NCBI RefSeq assembly: GCF_000763575.1
Contig: NZ_CP009170.1
Span: 273,501-337,500, forward strand
Length of the DNA stretch: 64,000 nucleotides
From: Thermoanaerobacter kivui
GTDB lineage: Bacteria; Bacillota; Thermoanaerobacteria; Thermoanaerobacterales; Thermoanaerobacteraceae
Reading direction: 5' to 3'
Positions 17,301-26,268 of this stretch are shown piece after piece (positions within the stretch are counted from its first letter, which is position 1; every line of letters begins with the position of its first letter). The notes below the pieces were generated by a model that had not been told where the DNA came from, made no database searches, and saw only the letters and a program-made list of their open reading frames with translations. The position numbers and the translations under genes are program-made.

Positions 17301-17733
17301 AGAAATACTAAACGAAAATAATATCGTATTAAATGTACCATCAGAATCTAAAATACAAGCTATTGAGAGAGTAGGAAATTTGCTTTTTAAAAATGGCTAT
17401 GTTGAAAAAGAATATATAGAAGGTATGAAAAAAAGAGAAGAAGATGTAACAACTTATATAGGTAATGGTATTGCTATTCCTCACGGTGTTTCTGGGTATG
17501 TAAAATATATAAAAAAATCTGGAATAGTTATAGCGCAATATCCTAAAGGAGTAGATTTTGGAGATGGAAATATTGCCTATATTGTCATAGGAATTGCAGG
17601 CAAGGGAGATGAACATTTAGAGATATTATCAAAAATAGCTCTTACCTGCCAGTATGAAGAAAATGTCGAGAAATTGAAAAAGGCAAGGACAAAACAAGAA
17701 ATAATAGAAATACTTCAAAAAGGTGATGAATAA
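17293..17733 (+). CDS. mtlF: PTS mannitol-specific EIIA component
   Basis: A 146-residue EIIA of the mannitol/fructose type. Phospho-acceptor His64 lies in [11 protein letters not shown], the usual position. It passes phosphate from HPr to MtlA EIIB. The ATG at 17293 is chosen because AGGAGG lies 9 nt upstream and because it removes an unconserved N-terminal extension. The start lies inside the last codons of mtlR, which indicates coupling. Confidence 0.93.
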   Translation: MNREILNENNIVLNVPSESKIQAIERVGNLLFKNGYVEKEYIEGMKKREEDVTTYIGNGIAIPHGVSGYVKYIKKSGIVIAQYPKGVDFGDGNIAYIVIGIAGKGDEHLEILSKIALTCQYEENVEKLKKARTKQEIIEILQKGDE

Positions 17734-17734
17734 T

Positions 17735-18901
17735 ATGTTAAAAGCGGTTCATTTTGGAGCAGGGAATATAGGCAGAGGATTTATAGGGTATTTGCTTTAT
17801 AAATCTGAATATGAAATAACTTTTGTTGATATATCTAAAGAATTGGTAGAAAGTATAAATACCTATAAAAGATATAATGTGATTATTTTAAAAGATAATG
17901 TGGAAAAGGAAGAAGTAAAAAACATCAAAGCTATTCATATCGAAGATGAAGAAAATCTATCCAAGGCTATTGTAGATGCAGATATAATTACGACTTCAGT
18001 AGGAGCTAATAATCTTAAGAGCATAGGGGAAAAATTAAGAAATTATTTAAAGATAAGAAAAGCTAACATTGATAAACCTTTGAATATAATGGCATGCGAA
18101 AATGCACTGTTTGCAACAAATATACTAAAAAATAGTATATTGGAAAAAGAGGATAAAGATTTTATTGAGTACGTAAATCAAAAAATTGGTTTTCCTAATA
18201 CGGCTGTGGACAGGATAGTACCGAATGTAGATATAAAGAAAGAACTGCCAATAGATGTAGCAGTTGAAGATTTTTATGAATGGGATATTGACAAAAAAGC
18301 AATTATTGGGGATTTAAATATCAAAGGGGTGGAACTTGTCGCTGACCTTGAACCTTATATAGAGAGAAAATTATTTTTATTAAATGGAGCCCATGCTACC
18401 ACTGCATATTTAGGATATTTAAAAGGGTATAAATATATACATGAAGCGATTGAGGATGATTTTATAAGAAATATAGTGTCTGGAATGCAAGAAGAAGCTT
18501 CTCTTGCGCTTTCTAGAAAGCACAATATAAAAAAAGATGAGTTAGGGAGGTATGCAAGTAAGGTAATAAAAAGGTTTAAAAACTCCTATTTAAAAGACGA
18601 AGTTGTAAGAGTAGGGAGAGAGCCTACAAGGAAATTAGCGGGAAATGACCGGTTAATGATGCCTGCTAAGTTTTGCTACGAAATTGGAGTTATGCCCCAA
18701 TTTATACTATACGGTATAGCTGCAGGGCTTTTGTTTGATTATAAGGAAGACCCTAAAGCTTGTGAAATCCAAAATGACATTAAAAATTTCGGTTTAGAAA
18801 AAACAATAAGCAAAGTTACAGGTTTAGAAGAAAATAGTGGTTTATTGCAGGAAATTGTAAAAAAATATAAAGAATTGAAAGAAGCTTTTGGAAAAAGATG
18901 A
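17735..18901 (+). CDS. mtlD: Mannitol-1-phosphate 5-dehydrogenase
   Basis: A 388-residue NAD-dependent dehydrogenase that converts mannitol 1-phosphate to fructose 6-phosphate. The Rossmann motif is at the N-terminus ([15 protein letters not shown]). The catalytic-domain signature [20 protein letters not shown] includes the conserved Lys and Asn-Gly-Ala-His region. The ATG at 17735 follows AAAGGTGATG at a normal distance; the more upstream in-frame starts lie within that site. Last gene of the mtl operon; its terminator hairpin begins at the stop codon. Confidence 0.95.
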   Translation: MLKAVHFGAGNIGRGFIGYLLYKSEYEITFVDISKELVESINTYKRYNVIILKDNVEKEEVKNIKAIHIEDEENLSKAIVDADIITTSVGANNLKSIGEKLRNYLKIRKANIDKPLNIMACENALFATNILKNSILEKEDKDFIEYVNQKIGFPNTAVDRIVPNVDIKKELPIDVAVEDFYEWDIDKKAIIGDLNIKGVELVADLEPYIERKLFLLNGAHATTAYLGYLKGYKYIHEAIEDDFIRNIVSGMQEEASLALSRKHNIKKDELGRYASKVIKRFKNSYLKDEVVRVGREPTRKLAGNDRLMMPAKFCYEIGVMPQFILYGIAAGLLFDYKEDPKACEIQNDIKNFGLEKTISKVTGLEENSGLLQEIVKKYKELKEAFGKR

Positions 18902-18925
18902 TATAGATTGGATTCTATATTATCT
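18896..18925 (+). terminator. Left copy of the mtlD terminator hairpin
   Basis: AGATGATATAGATTGG followed by ATTCTATATTATCT forms a hairpin beginning at the mtlD stop. It is 28/30 identical to 19189-19218 on the far side of the repeat element, and has lost its T-run to the element. Confidence 0.6.
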
Positions 18926-19188
18926 CAGACTGTAAACAAACTTTCGGAAAGGAGATATTTTGCATAAGGAGCGACTTGTGACAAAGCGTTAACAAAACTT
19001 AGCAAGACCGAGGGTGGAGGCAGGGCCGAAGCCAAGGAGGGCGGAGGCGGGCACCTGAGACAGGATGTCGAATGTGCCCGGAACCCTGCCGGAACCCGAA
19101 GGTCGAGCTTAGTTTTGTCGCTTTGGAACACTGGAGCTACGATGCAAAATATCTCCTTTAAAAAATTTTTGACTTTGTCAACAAACTG
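18926..19188. repeat. Long-hairpin repeat element, copy 2 (263 bp)
   Basis: Second copy of the element at 10474-10741, in the same orientation relative to the upstream gene. It begins CAGACTGTAAACAAAC and ends CAACAAACTG. GGAGATATTTTGCAT near the left end recurs perfectly inverted near the right end. Internal helices match copy 1. The tip differs in a structure-preserving way: GACA/TGTC here where copy 1 has GGCA/TGCC. No protein-coding capacity. Flanked by two copies of the mtlD terminator. Confidence 0.75.
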
Positions 19189-19223
19189 AGATGATATAGA
19201 TTGAATTCTATATCATCTTTTTC
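19189..19223 (+). terminator. Right copy of the mtlD terminator
   Basis: Perfect hairpin arms AGATGATATAGA / TCTATATCATCT followed by a T-run; the functional terminator after element copy 2. Confidence 0.75.
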
Positions 19224-19408
19224 TAAAGGAAGATTATTATAATAAATTTAAAAATGTCTACAATACTAAGTAAACGTATAAAAGAAAAAGCAAAGGGGAG
19301 TAAAATTGGAAATAAATATGTGACATTGTCCTAAATCGTTGTTGAAGGTCAAAAAAGTGTTTTATATAATTATATTAAGACTTGTCTGACATCTGATGTA
19401 TGATGTAA
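19224..19408. other. AT-rich spacer without a recognisable gene
   Basis: Between the right-hand terminator and the Pho-box-like repeats. I see no open frame with a ribosome binding site and no known RNA element here. Confidence 0.5.
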
Positions 19409-19446
19409 TTTACACAAAATTAATAATAGTTTAACTTCTATTTAAC
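19409..19446 (+). promoter_or_regulatory. Four Pho-box-like direct repeats upstream of the nucleotidase gene
   Basis: TTTACA (19409), TTAATA (19420), TTTAAC (19430) and TTTAAC (19441) occur with 10-11 bp periodicity. PhoP boxes of Bacillus are TTAACA-like direct repeats with this helical spacing. A TATGCT element follows at 19457-19462, placing the repeats about -60 to -25. This suggests induction on phosphate limitation. Confidence 0.55.
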
Positions 19447-19566
19447 ATTCATCTGGTATGCTTAAAATGTCAGGAATTTTTCCGCATTGTTGTATTATAT
19501 GGAGGTGGTCAATAGGAGATATATTTATTTAGTTGATCCAAAGATCCAGTGAAAGGGAGGATGTAA

Positions 19567-22500
19567 ATGTTTAGGCAAAGGTCAAGGGTACTGGCTATAC
19601 TTGTTGCAGCAATAATGGTATTTAGCATGTTTTTCTCTGCAATACCGCAGATAGCCTTTGCTGCAACGTCAAAAACGTTTGACTTTATTGAAGTTACCGA
19701 TTTTCACGGTTATTTACAAAATGATGGTAAATTAAGTAATGGGACAACTTATAAGCAGCAAATAGCAGGTGTTTTGGCAAAACAAATTAAAGATATAAAA
19801 GCTCAAAATCCTGACAGAACTGTAATTTTATCTGGCGGAGATATGTTCCAAGGAACGCCGCTTTCCAACGTCTTAAAAGGACAGCCAGTTATTGACATGA
19901 TGAAAAACATTGGCTTTGACGCAATAACTCTTGGGAATCACGAATATGACTGGGGTATTAATTCAGTAATTGATACGCAAAATGCTACACTTAAAGATTC
20001 AGCAATTCCCGTTCTTGCAGCAAATGTGTATGATAAAACAACTGGGAAGCCTGTGAGTTATGTAAAGCCCTATGTAATTATTGAAAGAGATGGAGTAAAA
20101 ATCGGCATAATTGGCATCGTAGACAATAAAGAATTCCCAAATATAATAATGCCTGCATATATACAAAATGTTGAATTTAAAGATCCTGTTCCAATTGTAA
20201 ATGACTTAGCGCAGCAGTTAAGACAACAAGGTGTGCAAATTGTTGTTGTACTGGCACATATGGGTGCATATCAAGATAAGTCAGGTAATGCAACAGGCAA
20301 TCTTATAGACTTTGCAAAACAAGTTAAAGGTGTAGATGCTATATTTGGTGGACATACACATTCAATTGTCACTACAAGAGTAAATGGAATTCCTGTAGGG
20401 GTTGCTTACTATTATGGCAGAGGATTCATCGATTTAAAGATAACATTAAATGATGATGGCACAGTTACAACAGGCGATATGCAATACATTGATATTACAG
20501 GTTTGTATTCTACACAAAATCCTGTAGTGGATCCTGATGTACAAGCCATTGTTGATAAAGCTTCTAAAGATGTGGGACCTATATTTAACGAAGTGATAGG
20601 TCAAGCTGCAATTGACTTGACAAGGACTCAAAGTGCGCAACCTTATGGAGACTCTCTCTTAGGTAACTGGGCAGCACAAGTGACAAAGGATGCAGTAGGA
20701 GCAGATTTTGGTTTTGCTAATAATGGTGGGCTTAGGAGAGATATTCCAAAGGGCGATATAACTGTTGGAATGATGTATCAGCTGATGCCTTTTGACAACA
20801 CAATAGTTACAATGAAAATGACAGGTGCGCAAGTAAAAACTATCCTTGAGCAGGCTGTTCAAGATGGAGGAAAGGGCATACAAGTTGCAGGACTTTCCTT
20901 TAAATATGACCCAACGAGACCTTCAATGCACAGAGTATTTGACATGAAAAAATCCGACGGAACACCAATAGCAATGGATAAGACTTATCTTGTTGCTACA
21001 AACAATTTCATGGGTACTGGCGGAGATGGCTTTAAAGGTTTTACAGACCCTGATGTTGTAAAAACCTATGTTGACACATATAAGCTTGTAAGAGATGCAT
21101 TTATAGAGGCAGTTAAAGCGCAAAAAGTTGTTACTTCAAAAGTAGATAATAGAATTGCACCTGGTGCAAATAACAGTATATTAGTAACAGTACTTGCTAC
21201 ATCAGATATACATGGCAATATATTCCCATGGGACTACAACACTGCAAAACCTGCGAATAGAGGTCTTGCCAAAGTAGCTACTTATGTAAAACAAGTAAGA
21301 GAACAATATCCATATGTAGCATTAGTTGATAATGGAGATACAATTCAAGGAACGCCACTTTCTTACTACTATGACAAAATAGATACTAAAGCAGAGTATC
21401 CACTGGCGAAAGTAATGGGAGCAATGAAATATGATACCTGGACATTGGGCAACCATGAATACAATTATGGACTTGACGCCTTAAATAGGGTCATAAAAGA
21501 CATGAGAAGTGAAGGTATCCATGTGCTTTCAGCAAATACTTACAAAGATGACGGAACAAACTTTGTTGACCCTTACTATATTAAGACATTTGATACGCCA
21601 CAAGGACCTGTAAAAGTGGGTATATTAGGCCTTACAACCAAAACTATACCATCATGGGAAGATAAAGACCACTATGCAGGATTACACTTTAATGACCTTG
21701 TAGAGGAAGCAAATAAGTGGGTGCCTAAGTTAAGAGCAGCAGGAGCAGACATTGTAGTTGTTACTATGCATACAGGCGAAGAAAAGCCGACAGATGTGAT
21801 ACCAGAAAATCAAGTTATTGCTGTAGCAACGAAGGTAAATGGCATTGATGCAATAGTTGCAGGACATACACATATTAATATACCAGAACACGATTATAAG
21901 AACCCTGCAGGAAATACTGTTATAGTAACACAACCTGGTAAATGGGGTGAATATGTATCACAAATATACTTTGACATTGTCAAAAATGCGGAAGGCAAAT
22001 GGGTAGTAGGAGATAAATGGAGCACGACTGTAAAAATGGACGATTCTATACAGGCAGATCCTGACATCATTAAACTGGCACAACCATATCAAGATGCAAC
22101 ACTTAAATACATAGGAACAAAAATTGGTGTTGCAGCAGGTGACTTCTTAGGTACTGAACAGACAGTAAAAGAGACAGCTATAATGGACCTTATCAATAAA
22201 GTTCAAAAATATTATGCAAAAACTGATCTATCAATTGCTGCACCACTTAGCAGTTCAGCAAAGATATTGAAAGGCGATATAACAATTCAGGACATCATGG
22301 GTGTATATGTATATGAAAACTACTTGTATGGAATAAAGATGACAGGAAAACAATTAAAAGACTGGATGGAATGGTCAGCAAGGTATTACAAACAAGTTTC
22401 CTCGCCAAATGATCCTATAACAAAAGATCCTACTTTAAATATACCTGATTACAATCTTGACCAACTATACGGCGCAAGCTATGTAATAGATTTAACACAA

Positions 22501-23217
22501 CCAGCAGGGCATAGAATTAAGAATCTCAAAGTCAATGGCAAACTTGTAAAAGATGACGATGTATTCACAGTAGCAATAAACAACTATAGGTTTAACGGCG
22601 GCGGTGGATTTATGCAAGCTGCTGGAATAACAAATCCAGAAATCGTATTTGATTCCGCAAAAGCTTATGGCGACGACGGACAGGTAAGGAATTTGATGAT
22701 CAGATACATTCAGGAGCATGGTACAATTACACCAACTGTTGAAAATTACTGGTATATCTCAACAACACCTGTAGAAGAAGAAATTGAAGCACCAGTACTA
22801 CAACCTGCACCACAACCTGTATACAACTATGGCATTGTAACTGCATCAGCGCTTAACGTGAGGGCCGGCGCAAGCACTTCAGACAAAATTTTAGGAGTCC
22901 TTCCTGCCGGAAAAGTTGTGACATTGCTTGAAGAAGTCAACGGATGGTACAAGATTGACTACAATGGCAAGACAGGATACATCTACGGCAAATACGTTGC
23001 TGAAACGCCAAATCCGTCAAATGTAACTGTTTTGAAAGCTGTAAAAGTTACTGCTAAGAGCGGATTAAATGTAAGAGTAGGGAATTCTATAAATGCAAAG
23101 AAGATAGGAGCAGTACCATATGGTACAGAACTAAAAGTAGTTGGAGAATATAATGGATGGTATCAGATACAGTATAATGGCGGATTTGGATATGTATACG
23201 CAAAATATACAAAATAA
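19567..23217 (+). CDS. Secreted double-domain 5'-nucleotidase / 2',3'-cyclic phosphodiesterase with SH3b repeats
   Basis: A 1216-residue exported enzyme. A signal peptide (about 1-33, ending AFAA) is followed by two complete metallophosphatase plus 5'-nucleotidase C-terminal units. Unit 1 (about 38-530) shows EVTDFHGYL, GGDMFQGTPLSN, GNHEYDWG and GGHTHS. Unit 2 (about 538-1065) shows TSDIHGN, DNGDTIQGTPLS, GNHEYNYG and AGHTHIN. Two bacterial SH3 domains (about 1090-1150 and 1160-1216; ALNVRAG..., GLNVRVG...) probably bind the cell wall. All metal ligands appear intact in both units. GGGAGG precedes the ATG. The role is likely phosphate scavenging from extracellular nucleotides, consistent with the Pho-box-like repeats. 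Confidence 0.9.
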   Translation: MFRQRSRVLAILVAAIMVFSMFFSAIPQIAFAATSKTFDFIEVTDFHGYLQNDGKLSNGTTYKQQIAGVLAKQIKDIKAQNPDRTVILSGGDMFQGTPLSNVLKGQPVIDMMKNIGFDAITLGNHEYDWGINSVIDTQNATLKDSAIPVLAANVYDKTTGKPVSYVKPYVIIERDGVKIGIIGIVDNKEFPNIIMPAYIQNVEFKDPVPIVNDLAQQLRQQGVQIVVVLAHMGAYQDKSGNATGNLIDFAKQVKGVDAIFGGHTHSIVTTRVNGIPVGVAYYYGRGFIDLKITLNDDGTVTTGDMQYIDITGLYSTQNPVVDPDVQAIVDKASKDVGPIFNEVIGQAAIDLTRTQSAQPYGDSLLGNWAAQVTKDAVGADFGFANNGGLRRDIPKGDITVGMMYQLMPFDNTIVTMKMTGAQVKTILEQAVQDGGKGIQVAGLSFKYDPTRPSMHRVFDMKKSDGTPIAMDKTYLVATNNFMGTGGDGFKGFTDPDVVKTYVDTYKLVRDAFIEAVKAQKVVTSKVDNRIAPGANNSILVTVLATSDIHGNIFPWDYNTAKPANRGLAKVATYVKQVREQYPYVALVDNGDTIQGTPLSYYYDKIDTKAEYPLAKVMGAMKYDTWTLGNHEYNYGLDALNRVIKDMRSEGIHVLSANTYKDDGTNFVDPYYIKTFDTPQGPVKVGILGLTTKTIPSWEDKDHYAGLHFNDLVEEANKWVPKLRAAGADIVVVTMHTGEEKPTDVIPENQVIAVATKVNGIDAIVAGHTHINIPEHDYKNPAGNTVIVTQPGKWGEYVSQIYFDIVKNAEGKWVVGDKWSTTVKMDDSIQADPDIIKLAQPYQDATLKYIGTKIGVAAGDFLGTEQTVKETAIMDLINKVQKYYAKTDLSIAAPLSSSAKILKGDITIQDIMGVYVYENYLYGIKMTGKQLKDWMEWSARYYKQVSSPNDPITKDPTLNIPDYNLDQLYGASYVIDLTQPAGHRIKNLKVNGKLVKDDDVFTVAINNYRFNGGGGFMQAAGITNPEIVFDSAKAYGDDGQVRNLMIRYIQEHGTITPTVENYWYISTTPVEEEIEAPVLQPAPQPVYNYGIVTASALNVRAGASTSDKILGVLPAGKVVTLLEEVNGWYKIDYNGKTGYIYGKYVAETPNPSNVTVLKAVKVTAKSGLNVRVGNSINAKKIGAVPYGTELKVVGEYNGWYQIQYNGGFGYVYAKYTK

Positions 23218-23227
23218 GAGCTAAAGA

Positions 23228-23265
23228 AGAGAAAAGCTGTGGGAAACCGCAGCTTTTCTCTTTTG
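23228..23265 (+). terminator. Strong terminator after the nucleotidase gene
   Basis: A 15-bp stem (23228-23242 with 23247-23261; core AGAGAAAAGCTG / CAGCTTTTCTCT), a GAAA tetraloop and a T-run. Confidence 0.9.
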
Positions 23266-23293
23266 TAAAGACAGTTAGAGAGAAGAAAATATA

Positions 23294-23302
23294 TGATAAA
23301 AT
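23294..23302 (+). promoter_or_regulatory. Extended -10 promoter of dus
   Basis: TGATAAAAT lies between the upstream terminator and dus; the -35 region is poor. Confidence 0.4.
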
Positions 23303-23357
23303 ATATAGGTAAGTAGATTATATACAGGAGATTGACAGCGAAAGGGATGAAATAAGT

Positions 23358-24320
23358 TTGAAAATAGGCGATGTAGTTTTAAAAAATAACGTATTTTTAT
23401 CTCCTATGGCAGGAGTTACAGATAAGCCCTTTAGATTGATTTGTCAAGAAATGGGTTGTGGCCTTGCATATTCAGAAATGGTAAGCGCCAAAGGCCTTTA
23501 TTATGGCAGTGAAAATACAAAAGTGTTGACAGATATTGATGAGGAAGAGAAGGTGGCTCTTCAAATATTTGGTTCTGATCCAGATATTATGGGGGAGATA
23601 GCAAGAAGGCTAAATGATAGCAAAGCTTTAATTCTCGATATAAACATGGGATGCCCTACCCCTAAAATAGTTAAAAATGGTGATGGGGCGGCACTCATGC
23701 TAAAACCAGAATTGGCAGAAAAAGTGATGGAATCTGTCGTAAAGGCTTCAAATAAACCTGTAACAGTTAAAATAAGAAAAGGTTGGGATGATAGTCACGT
23801 AAATGCAGTAGAAATAGCGAAAATCGCTGAAAGCTGTGGTGTCAAGGCGGTAGCTGTTCATGGAAGGACGAGAGAACAATTTTATTCTGGAAAAGCAGAC
23901 TGGAGTATAATAAAAAAAGTTAAAGAAAGTGTAAAAATACCTGTTATGGGCAATGGCGATATATTTACACCAGAAGATGCAAAAAGAATGTTGGAGGAAA
24001 CGGGATGCGATGCAATTTTAATAGGACGAGGGGCGCAGGGTAATCCCTGGATATTCAAAAGAACTGTACATTTTTTAAATAGCGGAGAATTACTTCCTGA
24101 GCCGACAATACAAGAAAAAATAGAAGTGATTATCAGGCATTTGGAAATGATGATAGAATACAAAGGTGAACGTACAGGTATTCTTGAAATGAGAAAACAT
24201 ATTGCTTGGTATTTAAAGGGATTATATGGAAGTGCCAAACTCAGGGAAGCAGTGTTTAAAATGGAAAAGTATGAAGAAATAAAAGAATTTTTGTTAAATA
24301 TAGGAAAGACCTATGTTTAG
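23358..24320 (+). CDS. dusB: tRNA-dihydrouridine synthase, DusB/NifR3 type
   Basis: A 320-residue FMN enzyme reducing uridine to dihydrouridine in tRNA. The TIM-barrel signature VFLSPMAGVTDKPFR is at the N-terminus. The catalytic Cys lies in MGCPTPKIVKNGDGAALM, with KIRKGWDD, VHGRTREQFYSG and NGDIFTPEDA following. The start is a TTG with AAAGGGATGA upstream; no better start exists since the nearby ATG at 23347 is out of frame. The gene stands alone between terminators. Confidence 0.92.
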   Translation: MKIGDVVLKNNVFLSPMAGVTDKPFRLICQEMGCGLAYSEMVSAKGLYYGSENTKVLTDIDEEEKVALQIFGSDPDIMGEIARRLNDSKALILDINMGCPTPKIVKNGDGAALMLKPELAEKVMESVVKASNKPVTVKIRKGWDDSHVNAVEIAKIAESCGVKAVAVHGRTREQFYSGKADWSIIKKVKESVKIPVMGNGDIFTPEDAKRMLEETGCDAILIGRGAQGNPWIFKRTVHFLNSGELLPEPTIQEKIEVIIRHLEMMIEYKGERTGILEMRKHIAWYLKGLYGSAKLREAVFKMEKYEEIKEFLLNIGKTYV

Positions 24321-24329
24321 CTGTAATTT

Positions 24330-24359
24330 AAAAGTCTTGCAATATTTAGCAGGGCTTTT
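24330..24359 (+). terminator. Terminator after dus
   Basis: AAAAGTCTTGC / GCAGGGCTTTT, an 11-bp stem with G-U pairs and an 8-nt loop. The repeat-element end at 24360 begins at the next base. Confidence 0.65.
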
Positions 24360-24373
24360 CAGACTGTAGACAA
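24360..24373. repeat. End-only remnant of the long-hairpin repeat element
   Basis: CAGACTGTAGACAA is identical or nearly identical to the left ends of the two full copies and lies directly after a terminator hairpin, as they do. The body and right end are not recognisable in the following 270 bp. That stretch also holds GAAGAATCTTAG near 24420, which resembles part of the dispersed repeat at 51812-51878. Confidence 0.5.
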
Positions 24374-24645
24374 GGTCATTTAATAAGTCTCCGCTTTTAT
24401 GCGCAAAGTGCATTGCGGAAGAATCTTAGTGTGCCTTGGCGAAGTTTTGGATAAGCAGCTTCTCATGAGCAGTATAAAAATGCATACCACCTTTAAAAAT
24501 GCTTTTCTAATTTGTATAAAAGCTATATTTCGGATTATATAATATGCAGTAAAAATGATTTTTGACGCTATAAAACATTAAAGTAAGACATGCACAAATG
24601 ATTTAAAGAAACCACATATATGTATCATAGGGAGATGATGCATAT
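24374..24645. other. Gene-free spacer with decayed repeat sequence
   Basis: No supported open frame. It contains GCGCAAAGTGCATTGCGG next to GAAGAATCTTAG, and AT-rich sequence before the ribosome binding site GGGAGATGATG at 24631. I saw no clear promoter hexamers. Confidence 0.4.
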
Positions 24646-25392
24646 ATGATGAGGGACAATATAGAGAAAAAATATGGTGGAATTGATATTATAGAATTTT
24701 ATTATAAAGAGGGAATTAAAAAGAAAAAGGCAATACCTAAAGAAACTTTTTATGACAGATTTCTAAAAATTGGAGACCTTATAATGATATCAAAACCTTA
24801 TGAAAGGAAGTTGGACGCAAAAAAATATAAAATCAGCCTATATGAGCTTTTGAAAGACGTAGATTATGAAGAAGTATTTGGGATAAACATCTCTCCCAAA
24901 AGAAAAAAAGAGATCTATTACAACAATCTCTCTTTTAAAAATTTTACCATAGGCGATATTGTTTTGGCTACAAGTCCTGGCTTTCACATACAAGGTGCTA
25001 TTAGACATGCTGCTATATTCGATAGCAGAAGATATCATGGGAGCGTTGATGATGAATGCTTACTCACTGCAGAACCAAACAAAGGAGTAATATACGAATC
25101 TATTCGATTTTATCATGAAAACTTTGGGGAAGCTTGGGGACTTTATGTGCCTAATACAACTTTACAGCAAAGAATTGCGGTTGTTGATGAACTTACAAAA
25201 CACTTAGGAGAGAGATATTATTGGAGCGCCCATAAAAACAATCCAAAGGCGTGGTATTGTTCTTTAGTTCCTTGGAGAGGCTATTACAATATAACGGGAA
25301 TCGACATCGATTATAATGATGGATACTGGGTTTTGCCTATAGATATTTTTATGAGTGAATACACTGAAGTTTTTGAGTATTCGAGGGGATAG
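24646..25392 (+). CDS. Putative permuted papain-like (YiiX/NlpC-P60-related) hydrolase
   Basis: A 248-residue protein without a signal peptide. In the C-terminal half the order His then Cys is visible: GFHIQGAIRHAAIFDS (candidate catalytic His) and later PKAWYCSLVPWRGYY (candidate catalytic Cys). That is the order of circularly permuted NlpC/P60 enzymes such as YiiX. The first 100 residues are lysine-rich and I do not recognise them. GGGAGATGATG precedes the ATG. The assignment rests on motif pattern only; substrate is unknown and could be peptidoglycan peptide or lipid. Confidence 0.5.
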   Translation: MMRDNIEKKYGGIDIIEFYYKEGIKKKKAIPKETFYDRFLKIGDLIMISKPYERKLDAKKYKISLYELLKDVDYEEVFGINISPKRKKEIYYNNLSFKNFTIGDIVLATSPGFHIQGAIRHAAIFDSRRYHGSVDDECLLTAEPNKGVIYESIRFYHENFGEAWGLYVPNTTLQQRIAVVDELTKHLGERYYWSAHKNNPKAWYCSLVPWRGYYNITGIDIDYNDGYWVLPIDIFMSEYTEVFEYSRG

Positions 25393-25413
25393 GGATTGCC
25401 TCCTATCTTTTTT
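25388..25413 (+). terminator. Terminator after the papain-like gene
   Basis: GATAGG / CCTATC stem followed by six T residues. Confidence 0.7.
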
Positions 25414-25424
25414 AAAAAGAAAAA

Positions 25425-25448
25425 CAAAACAGGCTGATGGCTGTTTTG
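25425..25448 (-). terminator. Terminator of the zinc-uptake operon
   Basis: CAAAACAG / CTGTTTTG hairpin; on the minus strand it is followed by a T-rich tract. Confidence 0.65.
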
Positions 25449-25473
25449 TTGAGTAGATTGTTTATATTCAAAT

Positions 25474-26268
25474 TTACCTTTTTTTCAAAGAGGCAAGTCC
25501 CATGATTATTAGTGATACAATGACTATGCTGCCGCCAGGTGAAAGATTTAAGTAAAAGGATAAAAATATTCCCAAAAAAACTGATATAAATGAAAACAAG
25601 ATTGCATAAAATATTGTCTGTTTAAAGCTTTGGGCAATTCTTAGACTTGCGGCAGCCGGTATTACCATTAAAGCAGATACTAAAAGTGCTCCTACAATTC
25701 TCATGGAAAGAGCGACGGTCAATGCTACAAGTATTGTAAAAAAGAAGTTTATATAGCTTACGGGTATTCCTGAAATTTTTGCTGCTTCTTCGTCAAATGT
25801 AATGTATAAAAGTTCTTTATATAGTAAAACAATTGATAAAACTACTATAATGCCAAGGGTTAAAATCAAAAGAACATCGGTATTTGTTACAGAGACAATA
25901 CTTCCAAAGAGATAATTCATTATGTTGGTGGCGCCGCTTCTTGAAAGACTTAAAAGAATTATTGCTACTGCCATTCCTGCAGACATTACTATGGCTATTG
26001 ATATTTCTGAATACCTGAAATATGTATTTCTCAGTCTTTCTATTCCAAAAGAAGCTAAAAGTACTACAATTATGGAACCTAGTGTAGGATTTATTCCAAG
26101 TAAAATACCTGCTGCCACTCCTGCTAAAGCAACGTGAGAAAGGGTATCACCTATTTGTGAAAGCCGTCTTAGGACAAGAAAGCTACCTGTTAAAGGTGCA
26201 ATTATTGAAATGATACTTCCTGCGATAAAGGCTCTTATCATAAATTTATATGAAAAAATATCAATCAT
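25474..26268 (-). CDS. znuB: Zinc/manganese ABC transporter permease, ZnuB family
   Basis: A 264-residue polytopic permease of the ABC-3 family with about eight helices. Typical stretches are AGSIISIIAPLTGSFLVLRR, SQIGDTLSHVALAGVAAGI and MRIVGALLVSALMVIPAAAS. The ATG at 26268 is preferred over one 15 nt upstream because GGGAGTG lies 6 nt before it. The start overlaps the znuC stop by 8 bp. Zinc is the most likely metal because the operon begins with a Fur-family gene behind a Zur-box-like site. Confidence 0.9.
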   Translation of the reverse strand: MIDIFSYKFMIRAFIAGSIISIIAPLTGSFLVLRRLSQIGDTLSHVALAGVAAGILLGINPTLGSIIVVLLASFGIERLRNTYFRYSEISIAIVMSAGMAVAIILLSLSRSGATNIMNYLFGSIVSVTNTDVLLILTLGIIVVLSIVLLYKELLYITFDEEAAKISGIPVSYINFFFTILVALTVALSMRIVGALLVSALMVIPAAASLRIAQSFKQTIFYAILFSFISVFLGIFLSFYLNLSPGGSIVIVSLIIMGLASLKKR

